Assembly (NCBI GenBank): GCA_001766965.1
Contig: MEKM01000117.1
Span: forward strand, 1 to 9,883
From: Acidobacteria bacterium RIFCSPHIGHO2_01_FULL_67_28
Lineage (GTDB): Bacteria; Acidobacteriota; Terriglobia; Acidiferrales; 2-02-FULL-67-57
Direction of reading: 5' to 3'
DNA: 9,883 nucleotides
Part shown: piece by piece, positions 1-5,628 of the stretch
Layout of the letters: each line of letters starts with the position of its first letter
Numbering within the stretch: the stretch's first letter is position 1
The notes under the pieces: generated by a model
The model's database searches: none
The model's input: the letters and a program-made list of their open reading frames with translations, nothing else
Told to the model about the DNA's origin: nothing
Translations under genes and position numbers: made by a program

Positions 1-942
1 CGGTACAAGCAGGCGCGGGTAGGTGAGCACCACGTCCTTCCGGGCCGTGCCATCGCCGGCCACGACTTCCAGTTCCCAGTCGCTAGTCTTTCGCACCGCC
101 TCCGGGAACGCCACTTCCAGGCGATAGACCGTGACAATAGGCCGGTACAGCGACCCCAGGCTCCCGGGAACCTGTTCGGGTTTGATCTGCTTCGGCGGCA
201 ACTGAATGGAAAGGCCGCCGGAAACCCTTGCCAGCCTCCGGCAGAGGTTGTCCGCTTGGTCGAAGGAGACGAGCGGGCGCGTGCCGCGCTGCGGATCAAG
301 CCAGCGCAACTGGAGCTCGTTCACCCAGACGGCAAATACCCGCACCCCGGCACCCGCTAACGCCTCTTCCGCCTGGCGCGGGCTGAAGCCAGGCGCATTG
401 CTCGCAGCATCGGAAATCAGGTAAAGCACGCCGCCCCAGCTCCTGGCCGGGAACTGCTTTGCTATTTCCTCGACCGCGGAGACTAGGAGAGTAGCCACCC
501 GCTCGAGCGGCCGCGCTTTCGCTTGCTCCAGTGCTTCCAGGAGCGCTTGGCGGTCGTGGGTGAAATCTACGTGTCGCTTCAGGCCGCGTTCCAAGGTGAA
601 GAGCGCCACGCGGTGCGACGGGGTAAGAGTGGTCACAGCGTCCTCGGCCGCCGCCCAGGCGAGCGGCAAGCCGCCCCCGTCCTCCAGACTGGGCGCCAGG
701 TCAATTACCACGGCGATGTCCCGGGGGCTGGAATCAAGTTCGGCCGAAAGAATCTTGACAGGCTTGCCGCGCTGCTTGCCGCGGAAGTTGGCGGCCGTCA
801 GGCCCTCTACCGGCTTGCCGTAGGCATCCACGACACTGACGGCCACGACGCGCCGCTCCGGCCCGGGCGCCGGGGTTTGCGCCCACGCCGCCAGCACCGC
901 CAGTAGAAGAGCGACAAGGATTGCTCCCAGGCGAGACTTCAT
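1..942 (-). CDS. Secreted VWFA-like domain protein (C-terminus beyond window)
   Basis: The reverse strand is open from ATG at 942 to the window edge, giving 314 codons without a stop. Residues 1-22 form a signal peptide: a short basic start, a hydrophobic core and a likely AWA|QT cleavage site. A von Willebrand factor A-like fold follows. The strand DIAVVIDLAPS (75-85) occupies the metal-site position, but the usual DxSxS reads D81-L-A-P-S85, so the middle Ser is Ala. Later segments GVLYLISDAAS and GVRVFAVWV look like the core strands of the same fold. The visible end (VVLTYPRLLVP) resembles the last residues of the second VWFA-like protein at 2334-3260, so probably only a short tail is missing. 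The family resembles the VWFA-related proteins common in Acidobacteria, and its molecular role is unknown. The Shine-Dalgarno signal is weak. The gene is divergent from selD. Confidence 0.82.
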   Translation of the reverse strand, partial: MKSRLGAILVALLLAVLAAWAQTPAPGPERRVVAVSVVDAYGKPVEGLTAANFRGKQRGKPVKILSAELDSSPRDIAVVIDLAPSLEDGGGLPLAWAAAEDAVTTLTPSHRVALFTLERGLKRHVDFTHDRQALLEALEQAKARPLERVATLLVSAVEEIAKQFPARSWGGVLYLISDAASNAPGFSPRQAEEALAGAGVRVFAVWVNELQLRWLDPQRGTRPLVSFDQADNLCRRLARVSGGLSIQLPPKQIKPEQVPGSLGSLYRPIVTVYRLEVAFPEAVRKTSDWELEVVAGDGTARKDVVLTYPRLLVP

Positions 943-991
943 GCCGAAAGCCTACTGCGCCCGCGCCGCCCCTGTCCAGCCGTCAACAAGA

Positions 992-1084
992 CCGCAGCGG
1001 TAGCGCGGGTTGCCGCAGGCTACCCGCGGCTTGTCCAGAAGCTGCCGCAGGAAGGCCTCCGGCCATCCTGCGCTACCCGAGCGG
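992..1084. repeat. Palindromic REP/MITE-like intergenic element
   Basis: This intergenic stretch holds two adjacent hairpins of the same design: an outer stem, one 1x1 mismatch, an inner stem and a 3-nt loop. Hairpin A (1002-1031) pairs 1004-1010 with 1022-1028, with two further outer pairs beyond a bulged G, and has a 3-bp inner stem with loop GCA. Hairpin B (1046-1072) pairs 1046-1052 with 1066-1072, and 1054-1057 with 1061-1064, with loop TCC. The whole unit is bounded by imperfect inverted repeats, 992-1012 against 1064-1084, matching at 16 of 21 positions with an exact core GGTAGCGC/GCGCTACC. No T-tract follows either hairpin, so neither is a classical terminator. The structure suits a dispersed REP or MITE-type repeat. 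Copies elsewhere in the genome cannot be seen from here. Confidence 0.5.
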
Positions 1085-1117
1085 CGGGAAATGGGGCTAC
1101 GAGGGGAGGGCTGCGGG

Positions 1118-1123
1118 TATAAT
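1118..1123 (+). promoter_or_regulatory. Candidate -10 box for selD
   Basis: A perfect TATAAT stands in otherwise very GC-rich DNA, 26 bp before the selD GTG. No good -35 box is present at the expected 16-18 bp upstream; 1095-1100 reads GGCTAC. An activator-dependent or alternative start is therefore possible. Transcription from here would give a leader of roughly 20 nt carrying only the ribosome-binding site. Confidence 0.35.
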
Positions 1124-1149
1124 GGGCGAATCCCGACGGAGGTGACAGC

Positions 1150-2205
1150 GTGGCCAAAGAGACGGCCGAGGCCAAAAAGCCGCGGCTGACCGAAGCCAGC
1201 AAAGCCGCGGGTTGAGCGGGCAAGCTCGGTCCGGCGGTGCTGGACAGGGTGCTGACGCGGCTGCCGCGGCAAGTTGATCCCAACGTGCTCGTTGGGTTCG
1301 CCACCAACGACGACGCCGGGGTGTATCGTCTCTCGGACGAATTGGCGCTCGTCCAGACGGTCGACTTCTTTACCCCCATCGTGGATGACCCCACCGCCTA
1401 CGGGCAGATCGCCGCCGCCAACTCCCTGTCCGACGTCTACGCCATGGGCGGCCGGCCGCTCACCGCGCTCGCCCTGGTCTGCTTTCCCGAAAAAGGCGAC
1501 ACCGACATCCTCGAAAAAATCATGGCCGGGGGCCTGGCCAAGATGACCGAAGCCGGCTGCACCGTGGTGGGCGGCCATTCCATCCGCGACGACGAGCTCA
1601 AGTTCGGCTACGCCGTCACCGGCACCATCAACCCGAAGAAAGTCTGGACGAACACCGGGGCGCGCCCGGGCGACCGGCTGCTGCTCACGAAGCCCCTCGG
1701 CACCGGCGTCATCACCACCGCCCTGAAGAAAGGCGCCGCCCGCGACGCCTGGGTCGAGGCCGCCACGCGTCTAATGCAGCAACTGAACCGCGCCGCCGCC
1801 GAGGCCCTGGCCAGCTTTGACATCCACGGCGCCACCGACGTCACCGGCTTCGGCCTGCTCGGCCACGCTCACGAGCTCGCCGCCGGCAGCGGCGTGAGCC
1901 TGGCGATTGATTCCGCCAGGCTCGAGTGGATTGACGGCGCGCTCGACTGCGCCCGCCAGGGGCATCTTGCCGGCGGCCTCAAGGCCAACCGAGAGTTCCT
2001 GGGCGCCTGCGTCGAGTTCGCCCCGGGCGTCCCGACCGAAATCCAGAGCCTGCTCTACGACCCGCAGACTTCGGGCGGGCTGCTGGTCGCGGTGGCGCCC
2101 GAGCAGGCCGCCGCCGCCGCCCAAGCCCTGCGCGCCGCCGGCTGCGCGGCGCTGCCGGCGGGCGAAGTGTTGCCCAAGAGTTCGCCGCTGGTTGCCGTCC
2201 GCTAA
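1150..2205 (+). CDS. selD: Selenide, water dikinase, selenocysteine-containing (UGA at codon 22)
   Basis: SelD uses ATP to convert selenide into selenophosphate, the selenium donor for Sec-tRNA and selenouridine synthesis. The protein has 351 residues when the TGA at 1213-1215 is read as Sec22. That residue lies in AAG-U-AGK, the place of the E. coli catalytic motif GAGCGCK: Sec22 matches Cys17, Lys25 matches Lys20, and the second motif Cys is Gly. Sequence homologous to SelD lies on both sides of the UGA in one frame (LTEASKAAG before, AGKLGPAVLDRVL after). Other family motifs are NDDAGVY (D54/D55), TVDFFTP (D72), AAANSLSDVYAMGG (N91, D95), GGHS (141-144), ATDVTGFGLLGH (D230) and YDPQTSGGLL (303-312). 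The start is GTG 1150, with GGAGG at 1138-1142, 7 nt upstream. Standard gene calling would start at GTG 1237 and lose 29 residues including the catalytic motif. No other sel gene is in the window. Confidence 0.93.
1213..1245 (+). promoter_or_regulatory. Sec UGA codon and bacterial SECIS-like hairpin
   Basis: The in-frame UGA (1213-1215) is followed 13 nt later by a hairpin in which 1229-1235 (GTCCGGC) pairs with 1239-1245 (GCTGGAC). The stem has seven contiguous pairs, one of them G-U, and closes on the loop GGT at 1236-1238. The apical loop begins 21 nt after the UGA. Bacterial SECIS elements lie within the coding sequence just downstream of the UGA and usually expose one or more G residues in a small apical loop bound by SelB. 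Distance, size and the GG loop all fit. The assignment rests on hand pairing, without computed energies or covariation. Confidence 0.72.
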
Positions 2206-2264
2206 CTTCTTTTCCAGCAAGCGGTTCCAGCTCTCCACCGCGCCGGCTCCGGGCCCGTCGCGAT

Positions 2265-2280
2265 TGTTTCACGTGAAACA
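2265..2280. other. parS: parS centromere site (ParB binding palindrome)
   Basis: TGTTTCACGTGAAACA is a perfect 16-bp palindrome that matches the bacterial chromosomal parS consensus TGTTNCACGTGAAACA at every fixed position. ParB loads here as a DNA clamp and spreads, acting with ParA and SMC in origin segregation. The site is intergenic, 60 bp after selD and 54 bp before the next gene's ATG. It has only 6 G/C of 16 in a strongly GC-rich context, so chance occurrence is very unlikely. parS sites usually cluster near oriC. The parA and parB genes are not in the window. Confidence 0.88.
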
Positions 2281-2333
2281 CCGCATCCAAGAGAACGGCG
2301 GTGAGTTGCCCGCCCGTCAAAGGGAGGTGGCTG

Positions 2334-3260
2334 ATGAAGCCTTCATTGAGACTCCTCGGACTGGTTTTGCTTTCCGCCGGCCTGGCGGCTGCCGCCCAGC
2401 CGCCGGCCTCGTCCGACCTGGTGCAAGTGGTGGTGACGGCAACGGCCAAGAAGGGCGCGCCGCCGCCCATTGAGCAAAGCACCGTGGTGGTCTTCCAAGA
2501 GAAGCAGCGCCGGCCGGTGGTTGACTGGGTGCCGCTCGAGGGCGGCCGAACCATGAACCTGGCCCTGATGATTGACGACAGCGTGGGCGGCGGCTTCGGC
2601 ATTCAGCTGGACAACCTCTCGAGTTTCGTCCGGGCGCTGCCTGCGAACATCCGCGTGGCGGTGATCTACGCCCGCAACGGCAACGCCACCGTGGCGCAGA
2701 ACTTCACCTCCGACCACGCCGCCGCCGCCCAAGCGGTGCGGCTGCCGCTCGGCAGCCCGGGGGCCGTCGACAGCCCCTACCTGGCGCTCTTGAACCTGCT
2801 CCAGCGCTGGCCCGAGGACGGTAACCCCGGCCAGGTGCTCCTTGTCTCCCACGGCATCGACCTCTTCCGCGGCGCGTCCTCCTCGGCCCCGGGGGTGAAC
2901 CCCGAGCTACGCCGCGCCATCGAAACGGCCCTGCGCCGCGGGATTGTGGTCAACACCCTCTACGCCAGCGGCCGCGGGCGGGTCCACCGGAACCGCTTCC
3001 TGGTGTCGAACGGCCAGGGATGCCTGTCGCGGCTCGCGGCCGAGACCGGCGGCGAGGCCTTCTTCCAGGGGTACGACACCCCGGTGTCGTTCAAGCCGTT
3101 CCTCGAGCAACTGGGGGAGAACTTCGGGCAGCAGTACCTGCTCACCTTCCGCGCCCAGCCGGGGAAGAAGGCCGGCTACCAGCGCCTCCGGGTGGACGCC
3201 GAAGTTCCGGGGGTGAAGCTGACGGCCCCCGCCCGGGTCTATATCCCCGCCGCCCAGTAG
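2334..3260 (+). CDS. Secreted VWFA-like domain protein
   Basis: The product has 308 residues. ATG 2334 is chosen because GGGAGG (2322-2327) sits 6 nt upstream and the protein then starts with a clean signal peptide (MKPSLRLLGLVLLSAGLAAAA, mature from about Q22). A GTG at 2301 in the same frame would put 11 polar residues before it. A short N-terminal strand region (about 28-65) leads into a VWFA-like fold. The metal-site segment LMIDDSVGGGFG (78-89) keeps the Asp and first Ser of DxSxS but has Gly where the second Ser should be. Core strands include IRVAVIYA, GQVLLVSHGIDL and GIVVNTLYAS. The C-terminal part (FGQQYLLTFRAQPGKK onward) resembles the terminal beta region of VWFA-related Acidobacterial proteins. 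The protein is probably periplasmic or exported, with unknown partner. It is similar in plan to the protein at 1-942. Its end converges on the minus-strand gene 11 bp away. Confidence 0.85.
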   Translation: MKPSLRLLGLVLLSAGLAAAAQPPASSDLVQVVVTATAKKGAPPPIEQSTVVVFQEKQRRPVVDWVPLEGGRTMNLALMIDDSVGGGFGIQLDNLSSFVRALPANIRVAVIYARNGNATVAQNFTSDHAAAAQAVRLPLGSPGAVDSPYLALLNLLQRWPEDGNPGQVLLVSHGIDLFRGASSSAPGVNPELRRAIETALRRGIVVNTLYASGRGRVHRNRFLVSNGQGCLSRLAAETGGEAFFQGYDTPVSFKPFLEQLGENFGQQYLLTFRAQPGKKAGYQRLRVDAEVPGVKLTAPARVYIPAAQ

Positions 3261-3271
3261 GCGCAGCGGCG

Positions 3272-4345
3272 CTACGTCTGAAGCAGCCGGCGGAGCTCGC
3301 GGCGGAGGGTGTCCGCATCCACCAGCCCGACCCAGCGCCGCACGATCTGCCCCTGCGAGTCGACGAGTAGAGTGGTGGGGATGGCCTGCAGCCCCAGGAT
3401 GGCGGCGGCGCGGTTGCCTTGGTCGAGCAGGACGAGGAAACCTATCGGCAGCGAGCGCTCGAAGGTGTCCACCGCCGGCCAGCCGCCGCTGTCCATGGCC
3501 ACGGCCACAAACTCCACGCCCTCGGCGCCAAACTCGGCCGCGAGCCGGTTCAGGGTCTCCAACTGCGCCCGCGCCGGCGGTGCCCAGGCCGCCCAGTAGT
3601 TGACAACCAGCACGCGCCCCGCCCGCTCCCGCAGGTTCACCCGGTTGCCCTGGCGGTCGGCGAGGGTGATGTCGAGCCCGGAAGCGCGGGTAAGCGCCCG
3701 AGCCTGCTCGAGCTCGGCGGCGCTGGCCTTGGCCTTGGGGGCGGGAGGCGCGGCGGCGGCCACGTCGGTTTTCTCCCCCGCGCTTAGCGTCTCCTCCCCA
3801 ACGACTTCGGGCCGCTGGCTGCGCACCGCCACCTGTCCCGCTAGGCAGATGACCCGGGTCTTCTCTTCGGCGGCGTCCACGAAGAACTCGGTCCCCACCA
3901 CCCCGATGACCGCGGTCGGTGTGCGGATTTCAAAACGCCCGCCGGGACGCGCGCCCTTGACCTCGGCCCGGACCTTCCCGAAGGTCAGCTCCACGGCGGA
4001 GTAGTTCGTGCGCTCGTCCTGGGGGAGGACGTGGAGGCGGGTCTCCGGCCCCAGGTTGAGGATGGAGCCGTCCACGATGGCCAGCCGCGCCCGGCCGCGG
4101 CGCTCCGTCCAGACCAGGTCCTGCCAGAACACGCTGTTGGCGCGGGCAAGCTCCCGCCCGGCGGCCGTGGTTTCGCCCCGCCAAGCCCGGGGAACGACGT
4201 CGGTGGTTTCTCCCGCTTTGCCCACGCGGGGACCGGCCGGCGTCGGGAGTGGCGGCGGCGCCTGCCGGGAGAAGTAAAGAAAAACCGCGCCCACCCCTAC
4301 CGCTCCGACCACGGCCCAGGCCAGCAGGCGTCGCCAGCTCGCCAT
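3272..4345 (-). CDS. FecR domain fused to Cys-less TlpA/thioredoxin-like domain, membrane-anchored
   Basis: The product has 357 residues. ATG 4345 has GGAGG 7 nt upstream. Residues 8-26 are a hydrophobic anchor after a basic start (MASWRR), placing the rest in the periplasm. Residues about 55-195 are a FecR domain, with the hallmark FEIRTPTAVIGVVGTEF (138-154) and the preceding LTFGKVRAEVKG. An Ala/Pro/Lys linker (195-210) leads to a TlpA/AhpC-type thioredoxin fold (about 222-357): strand RVLVVNYWAAW, helix, strand VEFVAVAMDS, the cis-Pro loop AIPTTLLVDSQGQIVRRWVG (P323) and a final helix. The redox motif WCxxC reads W254-A-P-P-A258, so both cysteines are Ala, with codons GCA and GCG. The only Cys, C167, lies in the FecR part. 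Thiol-disulfide chemistry is therefore not expected from this domain, and a binding or scaffold role is more likely. No anti-sigma N-terminal domain or neighbouring ECF sigma gene is present, so a classical iron-uptake FecR role is unlikely. Confidence 0.88.
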   Translation of the reverse strand: MASWRRLLAWAVVGAVGVGAVFLYFSRQAPPPLPTPAGPRVGKAGETTDVVPRAWRGETTAAGRELARANSVFWQDLVWTERRGRARLAIVDGSILNLGPETRLHVLPQDERTNYSAVELTFGKVRAEVKGARPGGRFEIRTPTAVIGVVGTEFFVDAAEEKTRVICLAGQVAVRSQRPEVVGEETLSAGEKTDVAAAAPPAPKAKASAAELEQARALTRASGLDITLADRQGNRVNLRERAGRVLVVNYWAAWAPPARAQLETLNRLAAEFGAEGVEFVAVAMDSGGWPAVDTFERSLPIGFLVLLDQGNRAAAILGLQAIPTTLLVDSQGQIVRRWVGLVDADTLRRELRRLLQT

Positions 4346-4440
4346 TTGACTTCCTCCCCCCGGGGCTGCCGCTAATGCCCATCCTACCGCAACCCCATCC
4401 TCCCAAGGGCTGGAAGAATCTCATTTGTGCAATTCTCCTC

Positions 4441-4467
4441 CGCGCGCGTGCAACCTTTGCGCGCGCG
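4441..4467. other. GC inverted repeat in divergent intergenic region
   Basis: Between the divergent genes at 4345 (minus) and 4514 (plus) lies CGCGCGCG (4441-4448), an 11-nt spacer, then CGCGCGCG again (4460-4467). These can pair as an 8-bp hairpin, and each arm is itself self-complementary. It may be a leader structure or a protein site serving both genes. I could not place convincing -35/-10 pairs for either gene in the 168-bp region 4346-4513, and see nothing else in it. Confidence 0.3.
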
Positions 4468-4513
4468 CTGCAGTCCCAGCAAGTGCAAGCGATTTTTGAA
4501 GGAGGCGTTCCCC

Positions 4514-5446
4514 ATGCGGAGCGAACGGGTTGACAGTCTGCTGAAGACGGGGGAGTCGGGGAACACCTTCGAACCGGAACAACTTCGCCGGCGCCTGGCC
4601 GCCCTGTGGGTGGCGGTGGTGGCGCTGGCCGTGGTCTTGAGCGGGGTCACCGCTTACGGCTACCTCACCTTGCAGAAGCACAACCTCCAGCTCTCCCAGC
4701 TCCCCGGTGTCCAGGAGACGCTGGCGCTGGCCGGCCAGCGCCTGGAAGCCGTCGAAGGCAAGCTCCAGGCCTGGGCGGCCGACTGGGACACGCTCCAGGC
4801 CCGTATGACCGGCCTGGAGCGCCGCGTGGCCTATAACCGCGAGCTCGCCCGCAGCGAGGCCCAGAAGCAGGCCGCCGCGGTCGAAGAGCGCCTGCGCGCC
4901 GAAGCCGGCGAGCTGGCCAACGCCATGGACGCCCGCCTGACCTTGCTCGAATCCGGCGCCGAGGCCGAGCGCGCCCGCCTGGCGCAGCTCCAGGAGGACG
5001 TGGCGGCCGCGCGGACGGAAAGCCGGCGCGAGCTGGCGAGCGTCCGCGAGGACCTCGCCCGCGGTGACCAGCGCGTTGAAGAGCTCGCCCGCGTCATCGA
5101 CCGCGAGCGGGTGGACTTCGAAATGGACAAGAACAGCACGCGGGAGCTGGCCGGCGGCGTCTCGCTCCGCATCACTTCGACCAACGTGGCCCAGCAGAAG
5201 GTCAAGGGCTGGATGTGGCTCCTGCCCGACCGGAAGACGCTGTGGGTCCGCGAGCTCGGCATCCAGCAGGCTTACGTCTTTTACCGGCGCGACGGCTCGG
5301 GGCCGAGCGAGCTCGTCATCACCAGCGTGCAGGACGGCGGGGTCTCGGGCTACCTGCTTGTGCCGCGCGCCGTGGCCGGAGAGGTCTCGAGCGGCGCGCC
5401 CCCGCAGAGCGGGGCCGCCCAACCGGCCGCCGACGGCGCTCACTAG
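4514..5446 (+). CDS. Single-pass membrane protein with long coiled coil and C-terminal beta domain, function unknown
   Basis: The product has 310 residues. ATG 4514 has GGAGG at 4501-4505, 8 nt upstream; an earlier in-frame ATG at 4427 lacks such a site and would add 29 residues of poor composition. A short cytoplasmic tail ending in RRR (25-27) precedes a transmembrane helix (about 29-51), so the remainder should lie in the periplasm. Residues about 55-200 are almost wholly Ala/Glu/Arg/Leu/Gln-rich heptad-like helix, a long coiled coil. Residues about 214-285 (GGVSLRITSTNVAQQKVKGWMWL ... VSGYLLVP) form a small beta-rich globular domain with several aromatics, followed by an Ala/Pro/Ser/Gly tail. 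I recognise no named family. The plan suggests an envelope spacer or oligomeric scaffold that holds the terminal domain away from the inner membrane. A strong terminator follows, and no other gene shares the transcript. Confidence 0.8.
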   Translation: MRSERVDSLLKTGESGNTFEPEQLRRRLAALWVAVVALAVVLSGVTAYGYLTLQKHNLQLSQLPGVQETLALAGQRLEAVEGKLQAWAADWDTLQARMTGLERRVAYNRELARSEAQKQAAAVEERLRAEAGELANAMDARLTLLESGAEAERARLAQLQEDVAAARTESRRELASVREDLARGDQRVEELARVIDRERVDFEMDKNSTRELAGGVSLRITSTNVAQQKVKGWMWLLPDRKTLWVRELGIQQAYVFYRRDGSGPSELVITSVQDGGVSGYLLVPRAVAGEVSSGAPPQSGAAQPAADGAH

Positions 5447-5469
5447 GTTCCCTCCCCAAAACCCCAACC

Positions 5470-5508
5470 GGCGGCGTCCCGAACCTTCGGGGCGCCGCCC
5501 TTCTTTTT
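5470..5508 (+). terminator. Rho-independent terminator
   Basis: The segment 5470-5483 pairs with 5486-5499 across its whole length, with one G-U pair, leaving a nominal 2-nt loop; in practice the last A-T pair would open to a 4-nt loop ACCT. A T-rich run TTCTTTTT (5501-5508) follows one base after the stem. It lies 23 bp after the coiled-coil gene stop and separates that gene from the DUF2339 operon. Confidence 0.9.
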
Positions 5509-5569
5509 CCGCGGCGCCGCAGACAACACCCTCCCTCTCGCCCACTTCGCCCAGCAGAATGGCCCGTGG

Positions 5570-5599
5570 TTGACTCCCGCCCGACCGCTGTGTTGTTAT
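5570..5599 (+). promoter_or_regulatory. Candidate sigma70-type promoter for DUF2339-DUF3999 operon
   Basis: TTGACT (5570-5575, five of six to the -35 consensus), an 18-bp spacer and TGTTAT (5594-5599, four of six to the -10 consensus), with TG one base before the -10 (5591-5592) as in extended -10 promoters. It ends 29 bp before the DUF2339 start and lies just beyond the upstream terminator, where a new transcription unit should begin. Confidence 0.5.
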
Positions 5600-5628
5600 A
5601 GCGCCACTTACGCCCTTAAGAGCGGCGG

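Noticed and set aside
1022..1212. Eleven-nt complementarity between 1022-1032 and 1202-1212, just before the Sec UGA
   Set aside because: The upstream copy lies before the likely selD transcription start, and short GC-rich matches are expected by chance here.
1213..1215. UGA in selD as a nonsense mutation, pseudogene or sequencing error
   Set aside because: It lies exactly at the known Sec/Cys position of SelD, the frame is intact on both sides, and a SECIS-like hairpin follows.
952..1578. Open frame on the minus strand, 208 codons, overlapping selD
   Set aside because: It is antisense to conserved selD coding sequence and crosses the palindromic repeat; its composition is typical of a high-GC shadow frame.
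2265..2280. parS palindrome read as the selD terminator hairpin or a generic repressor operator
   Set aside because: No loop or T-tract is present, and the full 16-bp match to the ParB site explains it better.
2301..2333. GTG start for the second VWFA gene
   Set aside because: ATG 2334 has a better ribosome-binding site and begins directly with a signal peptide.
3570..3600. Selenocysteine in the thioredoxin-like motif of the FecR fusion
   Set aside because: The two positions are encoded by GCA and GCG (alanine); there is no UGA.
3930..4424. Minus-strand open frame of 164 codons overlapping the FecR fusion
   Set aside because: It is an out-of-frame, Gly/Arg/Pro-rich shadow of the FecR coding region with no recognisable domain.
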